A stretch of DNA of 45,875 nucleotides from positions 1 through 45,875 of the IMG/VR virus record IMGVR_UViG_3300011258_000408, one strand, 5' to 3'. How positions within the stretch are numbered: position 1 is the stretch's first letter; every line of letters starts with the position of its first letter. The notes beneath the pieces were generated by a model that saw only the letters and a program-made list of their open reading frames with translations, did no database searches and was not told where the DNA came from. Below are positions 1 through 8,081 of the stretch, piece after piece. The position numbers were made by a program, and so were the translations under genes. The DNA is from a virus.

Positions 1-2112
1 GGTCGTGTTAGCCGCTAGAGTCTTAGTCTGTACTGCGCCGTTCGTAGCGTCAAAGGCTGTGCCTGACAGAGCGTAGACAGTGTCTCGGATGGTCTTGTTG
101 GTTAGTGTTTGAGTGTTGGTAGACGTTGTAGTGTTAGCGTCATAGCCTTGGACTGTAACTCCAATGTCAGCATCTACAACAATGGTAGCGTCATAGGCTT
201 GAACTGTAGAACCAATGTCAGTATCAACTAAAACATTACTGCCACCATTTTGAAGTGTGCCTGTAAAGTTAGCAGTAGTAGCATCATATTTAGCTGTATC
301 TATATCATAAGCCTGTACTGTAACGCCTAGATTTGAAGAAGTCAAAGCATTAGCAACTTCAAAGGTCTCAAAAGCAACTACCTCAATTAAGTCGCCTGCC
401 GTTGCTCCTGAGGCTAAAACTATTGAAGTTCCGTTAGTTGCAGTAACATCAGTACCGACTATAAGTTTAACGCCATTAAGATACACATCCACATAACCTA
501 CAGTATAAGAAACTGTAAAGTTTGTTTGAGATGCTGTAGCTGTAAAGTTAGCCCGTGTATAAACAAAAGAAGGAATATTTACAGCGGCCCACGACGCAAC
601 AGAGCCATTCGTAGTTAAGTAATAACCATTGTTACCTGTCTGTGTCGGTAAAGCATCAACATCCCCAAAAGAAATGCTACCCGCACCATCTGTAAGAAGT
701 GCTTGACCACTAGTACCATCAGTTGTAGGAATAGTAAAAGTAGTTACAAAGCTTTGAAGATTACTATCGTAAGCTAATACATCAGTACCAATTGTAAGCC
801 CTAAAGAAGCCCTTGCAGTTGCGCCTGTCTCAGCTACCCATGTAGAGCCATTACCTACAATAAACACACTATCAGTAGGAGTTAAAGCCGCAATAGCTGC
901 TAGATCAGTATCCCCTGTTTGTAGTGCATTTATCTGTGTTTGAATATTAGAGGTTACGCCATCAAGGTAATTAATCTCTGCTGTAGTTACAGTAGCACCA
1001 TCTAATAAGTTTAGCTCTGTCGCTGTAGCTGTAACACCTAGTGAGGTTATTGCAGTGTTACCAGATTCTCCGACCCAATTAGTGCCATTACTAACAATAA
1101 ATAGCCCATCAGAATGAGTAATTCCTGAAATATCTACAAGAGATTGATCAGATCCCTGAAGTCCACTAAGCTGAGATTGAATACTAGATGTTACACCATC
1201 AAGAAAATTAATCTCTGCTGTAGTTGCTGTTACGCCATCTAAAAGATTTAATTCAGTTACAGTTGCTGTAATACCATCAAGAGCATTAAGTTCTGCTGTA
1301 GTAGCGGTAACTCCATCAAGAATATTAAGTTCTGCTGCAGTAGCTGTAACTCCATCAAGAATATTAAGTTCTGCTACAGTTGCTGTAATACCATCAAGAG
1401 CATTAAGTTCTGCTACAGTTGCTGTAATACCATCAAGAGTATTTAATTCAGCAGCCGTTACAGTTAATGCAGTTCCTGCTATTTCTAAAGAAGTACTAGC
1501 ATTTATAGTAGGAGCAGTAAGTGTACCTGTAAAAGTAGGGCTAGCTGTAGGAGCTTTAGTATCTATTTGAGTTTGAATAGAACTTGTAACACCATCAGTA
1601 TAATTTAATTCTGCGGTTGTTGCTGTAATACCATCAAGGACATTAAGTTCTGCTACAGTAGAAGTAATACCGTCTAGAGTATTTAATTCAGAAGCAGTTG
1701 CAGAAATAACTGTACCGTTAAAAGAAATAGCATCTAAATAAGCAGTACCGTCAATGTAAAGATCTTTAAACTCTAGAGAAGAAGTACCTAGATCTATATC
1801 ATCATCAGTTACAGGTACAATAGCTCCATCTTGAATTCTTATCTGTTCTACTGGTACATCGCCAACAGAAACAAAAAATCCCCATCTATTGTTAGTACTA
1901 TCTACTGCAATTTTATTATCAAAATCTTGGTCGCCAATAGTATGTATGTTACCGCCTTGACCGCTAGTTCCGTCATGACGATGCCCTGTAGTGCCTGTAG
2001 CAGCATACACAAATGCATTTTGTATTTGATTATATTCATTATTGAATAAAGCTGCGGTTATAATATCTCCGTCAGTAAATGTGCTTTGTCTGATATAATT
2101 AGTTCCAGACAT
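1..2112 (-). CDS. Tail fibre protein with AELN-LDG repeats (C-terminus cut by window edge)
   Basis: Probable receptor-contacting tail fibre. The ATG at 2112 is preceded by GGAGATAATA, and the frame stays open to base 1, so the C-terminus lies outside the window. The N-terminus carries a GHRHDGTSG segment, typical of phage fibres and collars. Between about 940 and 1730 the frame encodes about a dozen copies of a 13-residue unit resembling ATxAELNxLDGIT, a common low-complexity shaft motif in marine phage fibres. The far C-terminal part reads AVQTKTLAANTT, which in related fibres leads into a beta-rich end domain that is missing here. It follows the two tail-tube genes with only 2 bp between, so it belongs to the same late transcript. 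The assignment as a fibre is firm; the receptor is unknown. Confidence 0.85.
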   Translation of the reverse strand, partial: MSGTNYIRQSTFTDGDIITAALFNNEYNQIQNAFVYAATGTTGHRHDGTSGQGGNIHTIGDQDFDNKIAVDSTNNRWGFFVSVGDVPVEQIRIQDGAIVPVTDDDIDLGTSSLEFKDLYIDGTAYLDAISFNGTVISATASELNTLDGITSTVAELNVLDGITATTAELNYTDGVTSSIQTQIDTKAPTASPTFTGTLTAPTINASTSLEIAGTALTVTAAELNTLDGITATVAELNALDGITATVAELNILDGVTATAAELNILDGVTATTAELNALDGITATVTELNLLDGVTATTAEINFLDGVTSSIQSQLSGLQGSDQSLVDISGITHSDGLFIVSNGTNWVGESGNTAITSLGVTATATELNLLDGATVTTAEINYLDGVTSNIQTQINALQTGDTDLAAIAALTPTDSVFIVGNGSTWVAETGATARASLGLTIGTDVLAYDSNLQSFVTTFTIPTTDGTSGQALLTDGAGSISFGDVDALPTQTGNNGYYLTTNGSVASWAAVNIPSFVYTRANFTATASQTNFTVSYTVGYVDVYLNGVKLIVGTDVTATNGTSIVLASGATAGDLIEVVAFETFEVANALTSSNLGVTVQAYDIDTAKYDATTANFTGTLQNGGSNVLVDTDIGSTVQAYDATIVVDADIGVTVQGYDANTTTSTNTQTLTNKTIRDTVYALSGTAFDATNGAVQTKTLAANTT

Positions 2113-2114
2113 TA

Positions 2115-3710
2115 TTATCTCCTACCTGAGGGGGTATAATTAAAATATAAACCGTTAATTGAATAAGGCGAGCTATTGTCTTCGCTATAAATTCTAAAAC
2201 TACAAGTATGCCCACTACCTTCAATAGCTTGTGTGGCAGTAGGGTCTAGTGATCCCCCAAAAGTAGCTGTATTAAATAGACTAGTTCCAAAAATAGCAGG
2301 TAGCCTAATGCCTTCTAATTCATAATCAGCAGGTTGAGGTATTGTAGGATCTTCATAATCGTATCTAACACGAAGATAAGGATCTATATCCCCTTCAGGG
2401 CCAAAAGATATTTTAGCGTACTTTAAAGTCTTTAAAGTTCCTGCGTCTCCAAAATCTAAGTTAGGAGTTTTATAGTAAGCGTTAATAACTTTTTGAGAGC
2501 CTTCTTGGTAAAAATAATTACCTGTATCATGTTCGTAAATATAGCCACTGTTATCTCCGTGGTATACTTTTTCTTCACTTACTGAATTAAAAGCAGACGA
2601 AATAGCAGGAGCTTGTATTCCTTTTGTCTCAGCCCACTGAAATCCATCAGCTGTTAAAGTACCTACAAGTCCTCTAGATGCTTCTATATTTGCCCCAGTT
2701 CCAGTATAGAATAAACGGTACTGAGAACGATGACGTAACACTACGCTGCTAATTACATAGTCAGAAATATTAGCCGTAACAGAAGAAATAAGAGCCTGCA
2801 CTTGTCTTGATACAGTTCCTAATTCAACATCACCAATCCTTGCAGTAGCAGCAACAAGCCTAAGTCCGTCAGGAGCGAGGAATAAAATGTCTCCTGCAAT
2901 TTCTTGTATGCTATATCCACTTAAACATCCTACGTTGTTCGTTACCTGTGTTACAGCTACAGTAGCGGCATTATTAATATTGTCTAATCTATGAATAGTA
3001 TTTTCACAGAATATAAATAAAGTATTACGGAAGCTTTTTATGCCAGTAACTTTATCTGCGATTGTTACTGACCCTGATCCTGTACCTGTAAAATCATCAT
3101 CATCATTAGTTTTACTATAATAAATAGTACTTGCTTGATTAGTTGTATCAACTACACATAAATGTTTTTCTAATATTTCAATATATTTAGCCGCAGCAGG
3201 TGTAGAAGTTTCAGAGTAATGAAATTTTCTAGTAACCCCTGTTCCTTCAATAAAAAAATGAGCAAGCTTATCTGCGCCAGTAGCAATACTTAAAGATCCA
3301 TGAGTACCTACTACATGTCCAGTAGGAGCTGTCATTAATGCAAACTGAGCTTGTCCTTGATTAGGTCTATTTAGTTCTGTAAGTGAAGAGAGATCTGCTT
3401 GTAAGGAACCATGAGTACCAGTATTATAATTTATCTGTGTCCAAGTATTGCCGTTTTCTGAATAATAAATACTAGTGCCTGAACAAACAACAACCCCTAG
3501 TCCATAAGGGTAAACGCCGTGGACTGTAGCATTAGAATTAGGTCTAGCAGATCCGAAAGGAGTGTAGCCATTAACTCTTCTATAGCCCCCATCTGGGTGG
3601 ACTTCAAAGTTTGTAAGCTCTTTAGCAATTCCGGGCTGCTTAAGCATATCAAACTCATTAAGGTTAGTATTTAAACCACCTGTGCATGAAAATCCAAACG
3701 GCTGCGACAT
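2115..3710 (-). CDS. Tail nozzle / tail tubular protein B-like protein
   Basis: A 531-residue structural protein. It opens with a segment rich in Gly and Asn (GGLNTNLNEFDML) followed by EVHPDGGYRRVNGY, a pattern I associate with the stabilisation or nozzle proteins of short-tailed marine phages, functional counterparts of T7 gp12. The rest is beta-rich with repeated short strands (for example YYSENGNTW and RLFYTGTG), compatible with a beta-propeller-like fold. Its start codon overlaps the stop codon of the upstream tail gene (TAATG), and it lies directly before the fibre gene, matching the adaptor-nozzle-fibre order of T7-like tails. The role is inferred from order and composition; residue-level homology was not tested. 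Confidence 0.7.
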   Translation of the reverse strand: MSQPFGFSCTGGLNTNLNEFDMLKQPGIAKELTNFEVHPDGGYRRVNGYTPFGSARPNSNATVHGVYPYGLGVVVCSGTSIYYSENGNTWTQINYNTGTHGSLQADLSSLTELNRPNQGQAQFALMTAPTGHVVGTHGSLSIATGADKLAHFFIEGTGVTRKFHYSETSTPAAAKYIEILEKHLCVVDTTNQASTIYYSKTNDDDDFTGTGSGSVTIADKVTGIKSFRNTLFIFCENTIHRLDNINNAATVAVTQVTNNVGCLSGYSIQEIAGDILFLAPDGLRLVAATARIGDVELGTVSRQVQALISSVTANISDYVISSVVLRHRSQYRLFYTGTGANIEASRGLVGTLTADGFQWAETKGIQAPAISSAFNSVSEEKVYHGDNSGYIYEHDTGNYFYQEGSQKVINAYYKTPNLDFGDAGTLKTLKYAKISFGPEGDIDPYLRVRYDYEDPTIPQPADYELEGIRLPAIFGTSLFNTATFGGSLDPTATQAIEGSGHTCSFRIYSEDNSSPYSINGLYFNYTPSGRR

Positions 3711-4480
3711 TATATAAACCTTATTCTATCGTCTTTAATATAACTAATCGGTGGATCTAAAAGATTCTCTCGCATGCTGCGTAGCCCTTTCTTGTAGTCG
3801 TTCATCGCAAAAGTAGCTGACTGTGGGTTTTCTTTAAACTGCCACATATAATAACGAGCTTTAGCAATTATAACATTTGTGTACATATCAGGAAAAACTA
3901 CTTCATCTGAGTAGGAATTTAGTTTAGTAGGTTGCTTCCAAGCAAAAAACCAAACCTTATACTCTTTCTTAGGGATAGGACTTAGTCCAAAGTTGCGCCC
4001 ATCTGCGCTACGGATAACTGCATTAGGCTCACCCCAGTTCTGGGTATCTGCATCATCTTCGTTTTCGTTTGTACGCCTAAAATCTTTCCAAGTTTCTGTA
4101 GATATAAAGCGTAGATTTTTACTGACGTAAGGAGCAGTTTCTCCGCTTACACCAACTGTAGTGATATAGAAATTTTCCCAGTCTATAGCACCATAATCAT
4201 CTGCCCAAGATGAGCTAGATTCCTTTAGCTCATACCATCGTGTCCCTGCTGTAGTGTCTACTGAAACATTCCCATACATAGGATCTACTGTCCCGCTTTC
4301 AGCTACAGCTAAAAAAGGCCACTTAGGTTCTTCAGTAACAATATCTGCGTAAGCACGATTAAGGCAATCTTGTGCATGTTTTTGAATACCAATAGCAGTT
4401 GAAAAATTACTAGTAGTCAAAGGAACTTCATTGAGTTCCCTTAGTAATTCATTAGTTAACTGAAGAAATGTTGTAGCCAT
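3710..4480 (-). CDS. Head-tail adaptor / tail tubular protein A-like protein
   Basis: A 256-residue protein starting MATTFLQLTNELLRELNEVP. It has an N-terminal helical stretch containing NRAYADIVTEEPKWPF, a central insert, and a C-terminal helical part (YTNVIIAKARYYMWQF). This layout of a short helical start plus a 'W-P-F' segment is typical of gp11/tail tubular A-type adaptors that join the portal to the tail in podoviruses. It is followed at a one-base overlap by the nozzle-like gene and preceded by two very small genes and the capsid gene. The role is inferred from gene order and general resemblance. Confidence 0.68.
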   Translation of the reverse strand: MATTFLQLTNELLRELNEVPLTTSNFSTAIGIQKHAQDCLNRAYADIVTEEPKWPFLAVAESGTVDPMYGNVSVDTTAGTRWYELKESSSSWADDYGAIDWENFYITTVGVSGETAPYVSKNLRFISTETWKDFRRTNENEDDADTQNWGEPNAVIRSADGRNFGLSPIPKKEYKVWFFAWKQPTKLNSYSDEVVFPDMYTNVIIAKARYYMWQFKENPQSATFAMNDYKKGLRSMRENLLDPPISYIKDDRIRFI

Positions 4481-4483
4481 TTT

Positions 4484-4645
4484 TTAACACTCGTAAGTTT
4501 TAGGCATTGCATCTTTCATGGTTTTACCATACTGAGGCTGAGAACCTTTAGTACTAACTGGCCCTCCCATGTTCATTTTTGTTTTAGCTGTGGCTTTACC
4601 ACCGTAAGAATATTTACTTTTGTATGCTTTGTTCTTTTTCATCAT
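4484..4645 (-). CDS. Small basic hypothetical protein (53 aa) downstream of capsid
   Basis: A 53-residue frame from a double ATG (4645 or 4642) to TAA at 4484. It starts MMKKNKAYKSKYSYGGKAT and includes a Gly/Pro-rich middle (NMGGPVSTKGS). It fills most of the gap between the capsid-side small gene and the tail adaptor and overlaps the upstream small gene by 32 bp in another frame. The tight packing and the absence of other coding frames support it as real. The lysine/tyrosine/glycine composition is like other small virion-associated proteins of marine phages. Function unknown. Confidence 0.6.
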   Translation of the reverse strand: MMKKNKAYKSKYSYGGKATAKTKMNMGGPVSTKGSQPQYGKTMKDAMPKTYEC

Positions 4646-4769
4646 GTTTTTTATTTCCGAATATTTTGTCCCAGTTTGAGGAATATTGAGAATGAGTTAC
4701 TTGACTTTCTCTAGGTCTTGAATTTTGCTTGCTTCTAGATTTAAGAACTATACGTTTATTTTTTTCCAT
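4614..4769 (-). CDS. Small hypothetical protein (51 aa) between capsid and tail genes
   Basis: A 51-residue basic protein starting MEKNKRIVLKSRSKQNSRP and containing VTHSQYSSNWDKIFGNKK. The NWDxIF element also appears in the small protein at 28769-28921 (NWDLIF), so the two may belong to one type of small phage protein. It starts just after the terminator that follows the capsid gene and overlaps the next small gene. Function unknown; the packing and sensible composition are the support. Confidence 0.55.
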   Translation of the reverse strand: MEKNKRIVLKSRSKQNSRPRESQVTHSQYSSNWDKIFGNKKHDEKEQSIQK

Positions 4770-4778
4770 CTTAAAAGT

Positions 4779-4800
4779 CAGGGGGCTTTTACACCCCCTT
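4779..4800 (-). terminator. Intrinsic-type terminator after the major capsid gene
   Basis: Read on the minus strand, AGGGGG-TGTAAAAG-CCCCCT forms a strong GC stem of about six pairs and is followed by GACTTTT. It lies 17 bp past the capsid stop codon. This would let capsid be made in excess of the tail genes below it. The T-run is short, so read-through is likely. Confidence 0.65.
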
Positions 4801-4816
4801 CCTCCTTATAAAGTTA

Positions 4817-5800
4817 CTAGTCGATTGTGTAGAATGCTTGTACGCATGCTTCAGGTCGAAGTACTTTAACACCGTGTACATGAAGGCCACGGACAATATC
4901 ACCAAAAGATGATGGGTCACGGATAACTTCAGTGTTCACAATAGTCTGCGCGGTTGCTACGGCAGACATATGTCCACACATAACTTGGGCAGTTGCTGTA
5001 GTTGTTGCAGGTACATTGTTAGACTTGTACATGCTAAAGCCACGGAGCTTGCCAGAGCTTATCAAACCATTACGGATTGAACCCTGACCTGCATTGTAGT
5101 CTACTGACAAGAGCTTAGAGTCAGACTGTGAAAGCTCTTCGTAGAACTCTGGAGATGCTACAAACCAACGACCTTCTTCCGGTACGTTTTGCTCATCAAG
5201 AAGACGAGCCATACGAGCCATAAGGTCGAGTGGGTCTACTTCAGCAGAAGCACCAAGATCGATTGACGCAGTAGTCTCGCCTAGGCCCGCAGAACCTACC
5301 GCAGCGTCAGCACCGAGGATGTGGTCAGGAGCAGAAGCAGACATACCTGCTGCAATCTTAGCAAGAACATTTTCGTCAAATGCATCCTTAAGTGAGTAAG
5401 CAGCACTTGATGCAGCAATCTCACGCCAGTTTACATGCGACATGTTGCTTTCAATATCATCAACGATGAACTTGAATGCGTTTGCAGTATCAACAACAAG
5501 AGTTGTCTCTTGGTCAGTAAGTTTAGTTTGTGTAACATCCGCACCACGCTCGTATTGATATACTTGAATGGTAGGCTCTTTAATGATTCGTACTGAATCA
5601 CCGAAAGCTGAAATGTCACCAGAGTAATCAGTATTAGTGATTGCCTCGGCTACTGATGCTTTACGGAAGAAGTTAAGAACTTGCTTACTGTAAACAGCAG
5701 GTAGGAAAAACGAGTTAGTTTGTCCTGTAACGCTGTTTCCAAAGTTACCGTTGGTGTCAGTTGATTGTTCAAAAAACTGATCTGATTGGTTATACGCCAT
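4817..5800 (-). CDS. Major capsid protein
   Basis: A 327-residue protein starting MAYNQSDQFFEQSTDTNGNF. It shows features usual for HK97-fold capsid proteins of T7-like marine podoviruses: an early FRKASVAEAITNTDYSGDI segment, a middle helix ending in DAFDENVLAKIAAG, a P-domain-like DPLDLMARMARLLDEQNVPEEGRWFV segment (given here only in outline), and a C-terminal VRGLHVHGVKVLRPEA. The size fits a capsid without a cleaved prohead delta domain. A scaffold gene lies directly upstream and a terminator directly downstream, the usual capsid setting. Confidence 0.88.
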   Translation of the reverse strand: MAYNQSDQFFEQSTDTNGNFGNSVTGQTNSFFLPAVYSKQVLNFFRKASVAEAITNTDYSGDISAFGDSVRIIKEPTIQVYQYERGADVTQTKLTDQETTLVVDTANAFKFIVDDIESNMSHVNWREIAASSAAYSLKDAFDENVLAKIAAGMSASAPDHILGADAAVGSAGLGETTASIDLGASAEVDPLDLMARMARLLDEQNVPEEGRWFVASPEFYEELSQSDSKLLSVDYNAGQGSIRNGLISSGKLRGFSMYKSNNVPATTTATAQVMCGHMSAVATAQTIVNTEVIRDPSSFGDIVRGLHVHGVKVLRPEACVQAFYTID

Positions 5801-5827
5801 GATAAATTACCTTTTTAAAAGACTAAG

Positions 5828-6661
5828 TTATTTAGTTACTCGGCCTTCTGAGATCGCAAGATTAATTTCTTGCTCGTACTTATCATACTGATCCACAGAC
5901 ATCCGAGCGATTTCCCGTTCTGTCCAAATCTTTGGTTGCTTAGTATCAATGGTTTTTGTTTTAGTTGAAACCATATCAGCTGCACTTCCCTTAGACTTAG
6001 CAGGTTTTTTGGACGACTGAGCAATACCGTTTTCTACTTTATACAAATCAATAGCTCGACTTGCTAAAGCAACATTGTCGGGATTTTTGTAAATCCAGTT
6101 CTGAATTTCAGTAGGTTGTTCCTTAGCCCAAGCATGAAAGTTTTCATCACCTCGAATATCTTCAAAGTCAGGATGTCTTTCACGAAGAGAAACTTCCGCT
6201 TCTTGCTTGGATATGGCAGCTTCACGTTGCTTTATAGTAACTAGCTCCTGCCGTATATCGGCTATCTGCTGTTCACTTTGCATGTGTGCAACTGACTCTA
6301 CTGTTTCATACAGATCTGGATGCTTCTTACGAAAATCTTCAAGTTCCTCAAAAGACTTGGGAGCTTTATAATCTGGAGCTGCTATTTTAGCTTCTGCCAG
6401 AAGTTCCTGCTCTCGTTGTTTAAATTGATTAACTTTAGTATCGTAATGCTTCTTTAGATCGTCGTACCTTTTTTTGTAGTTTGTATCGGCAGATTGACTT
6501 TCCTTATCAGGGGTCGCCTCTTTAGAGGGAGTAGCCTTTTTAGGTTCTTCAAAGAAAAGAGTGTTTGCGCTAACAAATTCTTTATCTTCTCCGTTGTGCC
6601 AATCTTTTTTCATGTTGTAAGGGTTTGCTGTTGCTTCCTCTTCTACAACTGTCTCAGTCAT
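5828..6661 (-). CDS. Capsid scaffolding protein
   Basis: A 277-residue, highly charged protein with a long predicted coiled coil through the middle (YKKRYDDLKKHYDTKVNQF and the following Glu/Gln-rich helix) and a basic, Lys-rich C-terminal third. Acidic coiled-coil proteins directly upstream of the capsid gene are scaffolds that guide procapsid assembly and then leave. I place the start at the ATG at 6661, because GGAG sits six bases upstream; an in-frame TTG four codons earlier overlaps that ribosome site and is unlikely. Near the C-terminus, WTEREIARMSVDQYDKYEQEI is a short helix of the kind scaffolds use to bind capsid. Confidence 0.8.
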   Translation of the reverse strand: MTETVVEEEATANPYNMKKDWHNGEDKEFVSANTLFFEEPKKATPSKEATPDKESQSADTNYKKRYDDLKKHYDTKVNQFKQREQELLAEAKIAAPDYKAPKSFEELEDFRKKHPDLYETVESVAHMQSEQQIADIRQELVTIKQREAAISKQEAEVSLRERHPDFEDIRGDENFHAWAKEQPTEIQNWIYKNPDNVALASRAIDLYKVENGIAQSSKKPAKSKGSAADMVSTKTKTIDTKQPKIWTEREIARMSVDQYDKYEQEINLAISEGRVTK

Positions 6662-6675
6662 GCTTATCTCCAAAC

Positions 6676-6753
6676 GGGGCTTGTAGTCTACAAGGTAGCC
6701 GTACCATCATATCTCGTCAGAAAGGTAGGGGCTTGTACTTCAAGGTAGCCGTA
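6676..6753 (-). repeat. Pair of direct repeats with internal hairpins between head genes
   Basis: Two copies of a 26-28 bp unit, GGGGCTTGTA....CAAGGTAGCCGTA, occupy 6676-6703 and 6728-6753, almost the whole gap between the 305-residue gene and the scaffold gene. The first copy holds the inverted repeat CTTGTAG/CTACAAG; the second is a weaker version. On the minus strand they would form the leader of the scaffold-capsid mRNA. They could be an mRNA stability or processing element or a regulatory site. Confidence 0.6.
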
Positions 6754-6756
6754 AAA

Positions 6757-7674
6757 TTAACGAACGCTAGGCATTTGATTAGACATTAACATTTCTTGTT
6801 GAATATCTTTTCCCCTTTCGGGTTCTTGCCTGCTCATAAGACCTCCGTCATAAGCACGTTCTGCTTCATCCATCATGGATTGAAGATTGTCTGCGCCTAT
6901 TTGGTCGGTCGCTTTTCTGGTCATTACAAACTCACCGTCCGATAATCTAGCGGGGATAGAGTCTGAAACACCAGTTCCTGGGCCTTCTACTTCACCTGCT
7001 CCAGTAAACTCAGCAGCAGTAGTTACAACCTTGTCAAAGATTTGACTTAGTTGAGCATCTCCTGCTAAAGCATCTTGTAGATATGTCAGCTCTTCTGGTT
7101 CGAGTGCTTCTGACATAACATAATTCTTGTGTTCTTCTACCATCATTTTATCTGGCAGCTGTGAAGCCATTGCTTCATCCATTTCTTCTGGGGGAATATT
7201 ATCGTATGTATCTTCAGGAACTTCCTGAGCTGCTGCCATTTCCGGTGGCACAAGCATACTTTCGCCCCCTTCCATATAAGCAGAACGATGTGATGCACCT
7301 GCCATCATAGAACCATCAGGCATCTTATGCATAGCACCACCCATAGCTTTACCGCTTCGTAGTACTTCAGCAAGACCACTGTTAGCTTTTTTATCTTTCA
7401 TGCCATTCCTACCCATAAGTCCACCTTCATTTCTGTACTGCCGAGCTGTAGTAGCTGCCTTTTTAGGCTGTTTAGAAAATTGTTTGCCTTCAGCAGTATC
7501 TTCTCTTTTCTTTTTAGTAGTAGCTGCATACTCAGAAGAAGACATAGCTTCTATAGCTTTTTTAGGTAAGTATCTTTCACCTGTAGCTTCAGCTCCTTGA
7601 GTAGAAGGCTTACCGCTTTTAGTTGTCCACTCTTGATCTGTCCAATCTTTTAAGCTTTTCTGAGGCTTCTTCAC
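6757..7674 (-). CDS. Head-associated structural protein, function unknown (305 aa)
   Basis: A 305-residue protein with a basic N-terminal third (SLKDWTDQEWTTKSGKPSTQ), a Gly/Met-rich middle (GGAMHKMPDGSMM) and an acidic C-terminal half. Residues near 230-265 read GPGTGVSDSIPARLSDGEFV, a motif seen repeatedly in structural proteins of tailed phages. The start is a GTG at 7674 that overlaps the TGA of the preceding small gene (GTGA), suggesting translational coupling. It lies between portal and scaffold, where head completion or internal head proteins are usual. I cannot name a precise function. Confidence 0.65.
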   Translation of the reverse strand: MKKPQKSLKDWTDQEWTTKSGKPSTQGAEATGERYLPKKAIEAMSSSEYAATTKKKREDTAEGKQFSKQPKKAATTARQYRNEGGLMGRNGMKDKKANSGLAEVLRSGKAMGGAMHKMPDGSMMAGASHRSAYMEGGESMLVPPEMAAAQEVPEDTYDNIPPEEMDEAMASQLPDKMMVEEHKNYVMSEALEPEELTYLQDALAGDAQLSQIFDKVVTTAAEFTGAGEVEGPGTGVSDSIPARLSDGEFVMTRKATDQIGADNLQSMMDEAERAYDGGLMSRQEPERGKDIQQEMLMSNQMPSVR

Positions 7675-7847
7675 TTATAGCCACCTCCTGCTTCTTTGTA
7701 CTGCTTGGCAAGCATCTGTGCTTTTCTGGCTGACCATTGTCCTGCTGATCCGCCTTTACTACCTGCTTTAATCTTATTGAATAAGTTTTTTCGCATTGTA
7801 GGCTTTGTGTAATTACCTGCCTCATTTACTTTTGACTTAGTGGTCAT
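7671..7847 (-). CDS. Small basic protein (58 aa), KAQMLAKQYK type
   Basis: A 58-residue frame from ATG 7847 to TGA 7671. Its C-terminal half reads SARKAQMLAKQYKEAGGGYK, a segment I recognise from small proteins in many marine phage genomes, where it sits near portal and capsid genes. Composition is strongly basic. The stop overlaps the GTG start of the 305-residue gene, and the start lies 9 bp past the preceding gene, so it is part of a tight head-gene operon. Function unknown. Confidence 0.72.
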   Translation of the reverse strand: MTTKSKVNEAGNYTKPTMRKNLFNKIKAGSKGGSAGQWSARKAQMLAKQYKEAGGGYK

Positions 7848-7856
7848 GGGTAAAAA

Positions 7857-8081
7857 CTACTCTCTATTACTCAATATGTCTTTAACTTGGTTTTTAAGCT
7901 GCTCCATCCGGACTAGAGAACTCACTCTCCCCTGACTGCGGTACACTTCCAGTTCCGATGTTGCCCCCACCAGTACCTGTAACTCCAAGGTCTTGGCCTT
8001 CTGGAGGTACTCCTGTAGCGCCTCCCATAGCTCCTTGTTGTTCACCAGTGGGGCTAGGCGGTGCGCCAGTTGCTTGTCCAT
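7857..8081 (-). CDS. Small helical protein (74 aa) overlapping the portal gene end
   Basis: A 74-residue frame that starts inside the portal gene and overlaps its last 188 bp in another frame. It begins MDKQLAHRLAPLVNNKELW and includes ELEVYRSQGRVSSLVRMEQL, a helical pattern (LWxALxxYL ... YRxQGxxxSL) found in small proteins downstream of portals in T7-like phages. AGGG lies about ten bases upstream of the ATG. The overlapped end of the portal is Gly/Pro/Ser-rich and probably unstructured, which makes a dual-coding stretch tolerable. Possibly head-associated; function unknown. Confidence 0.68.
   Translation of the reverse strand: MDKQLAHRLAPLVNNKELWEALQEYLQKAKTLELQVLVGATSELEVYRSQGRVSSLVRMEQLKNQVKDILSNRE

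Noticed and set aside
7619-7825. Minus-strand 68-residue frame overlapping the 58-residue gene
   Set aside because: The competing frame (7671-7847) has the conserved KAQMLAKQYK segment and fits exactly between its neighbours; this one does not.
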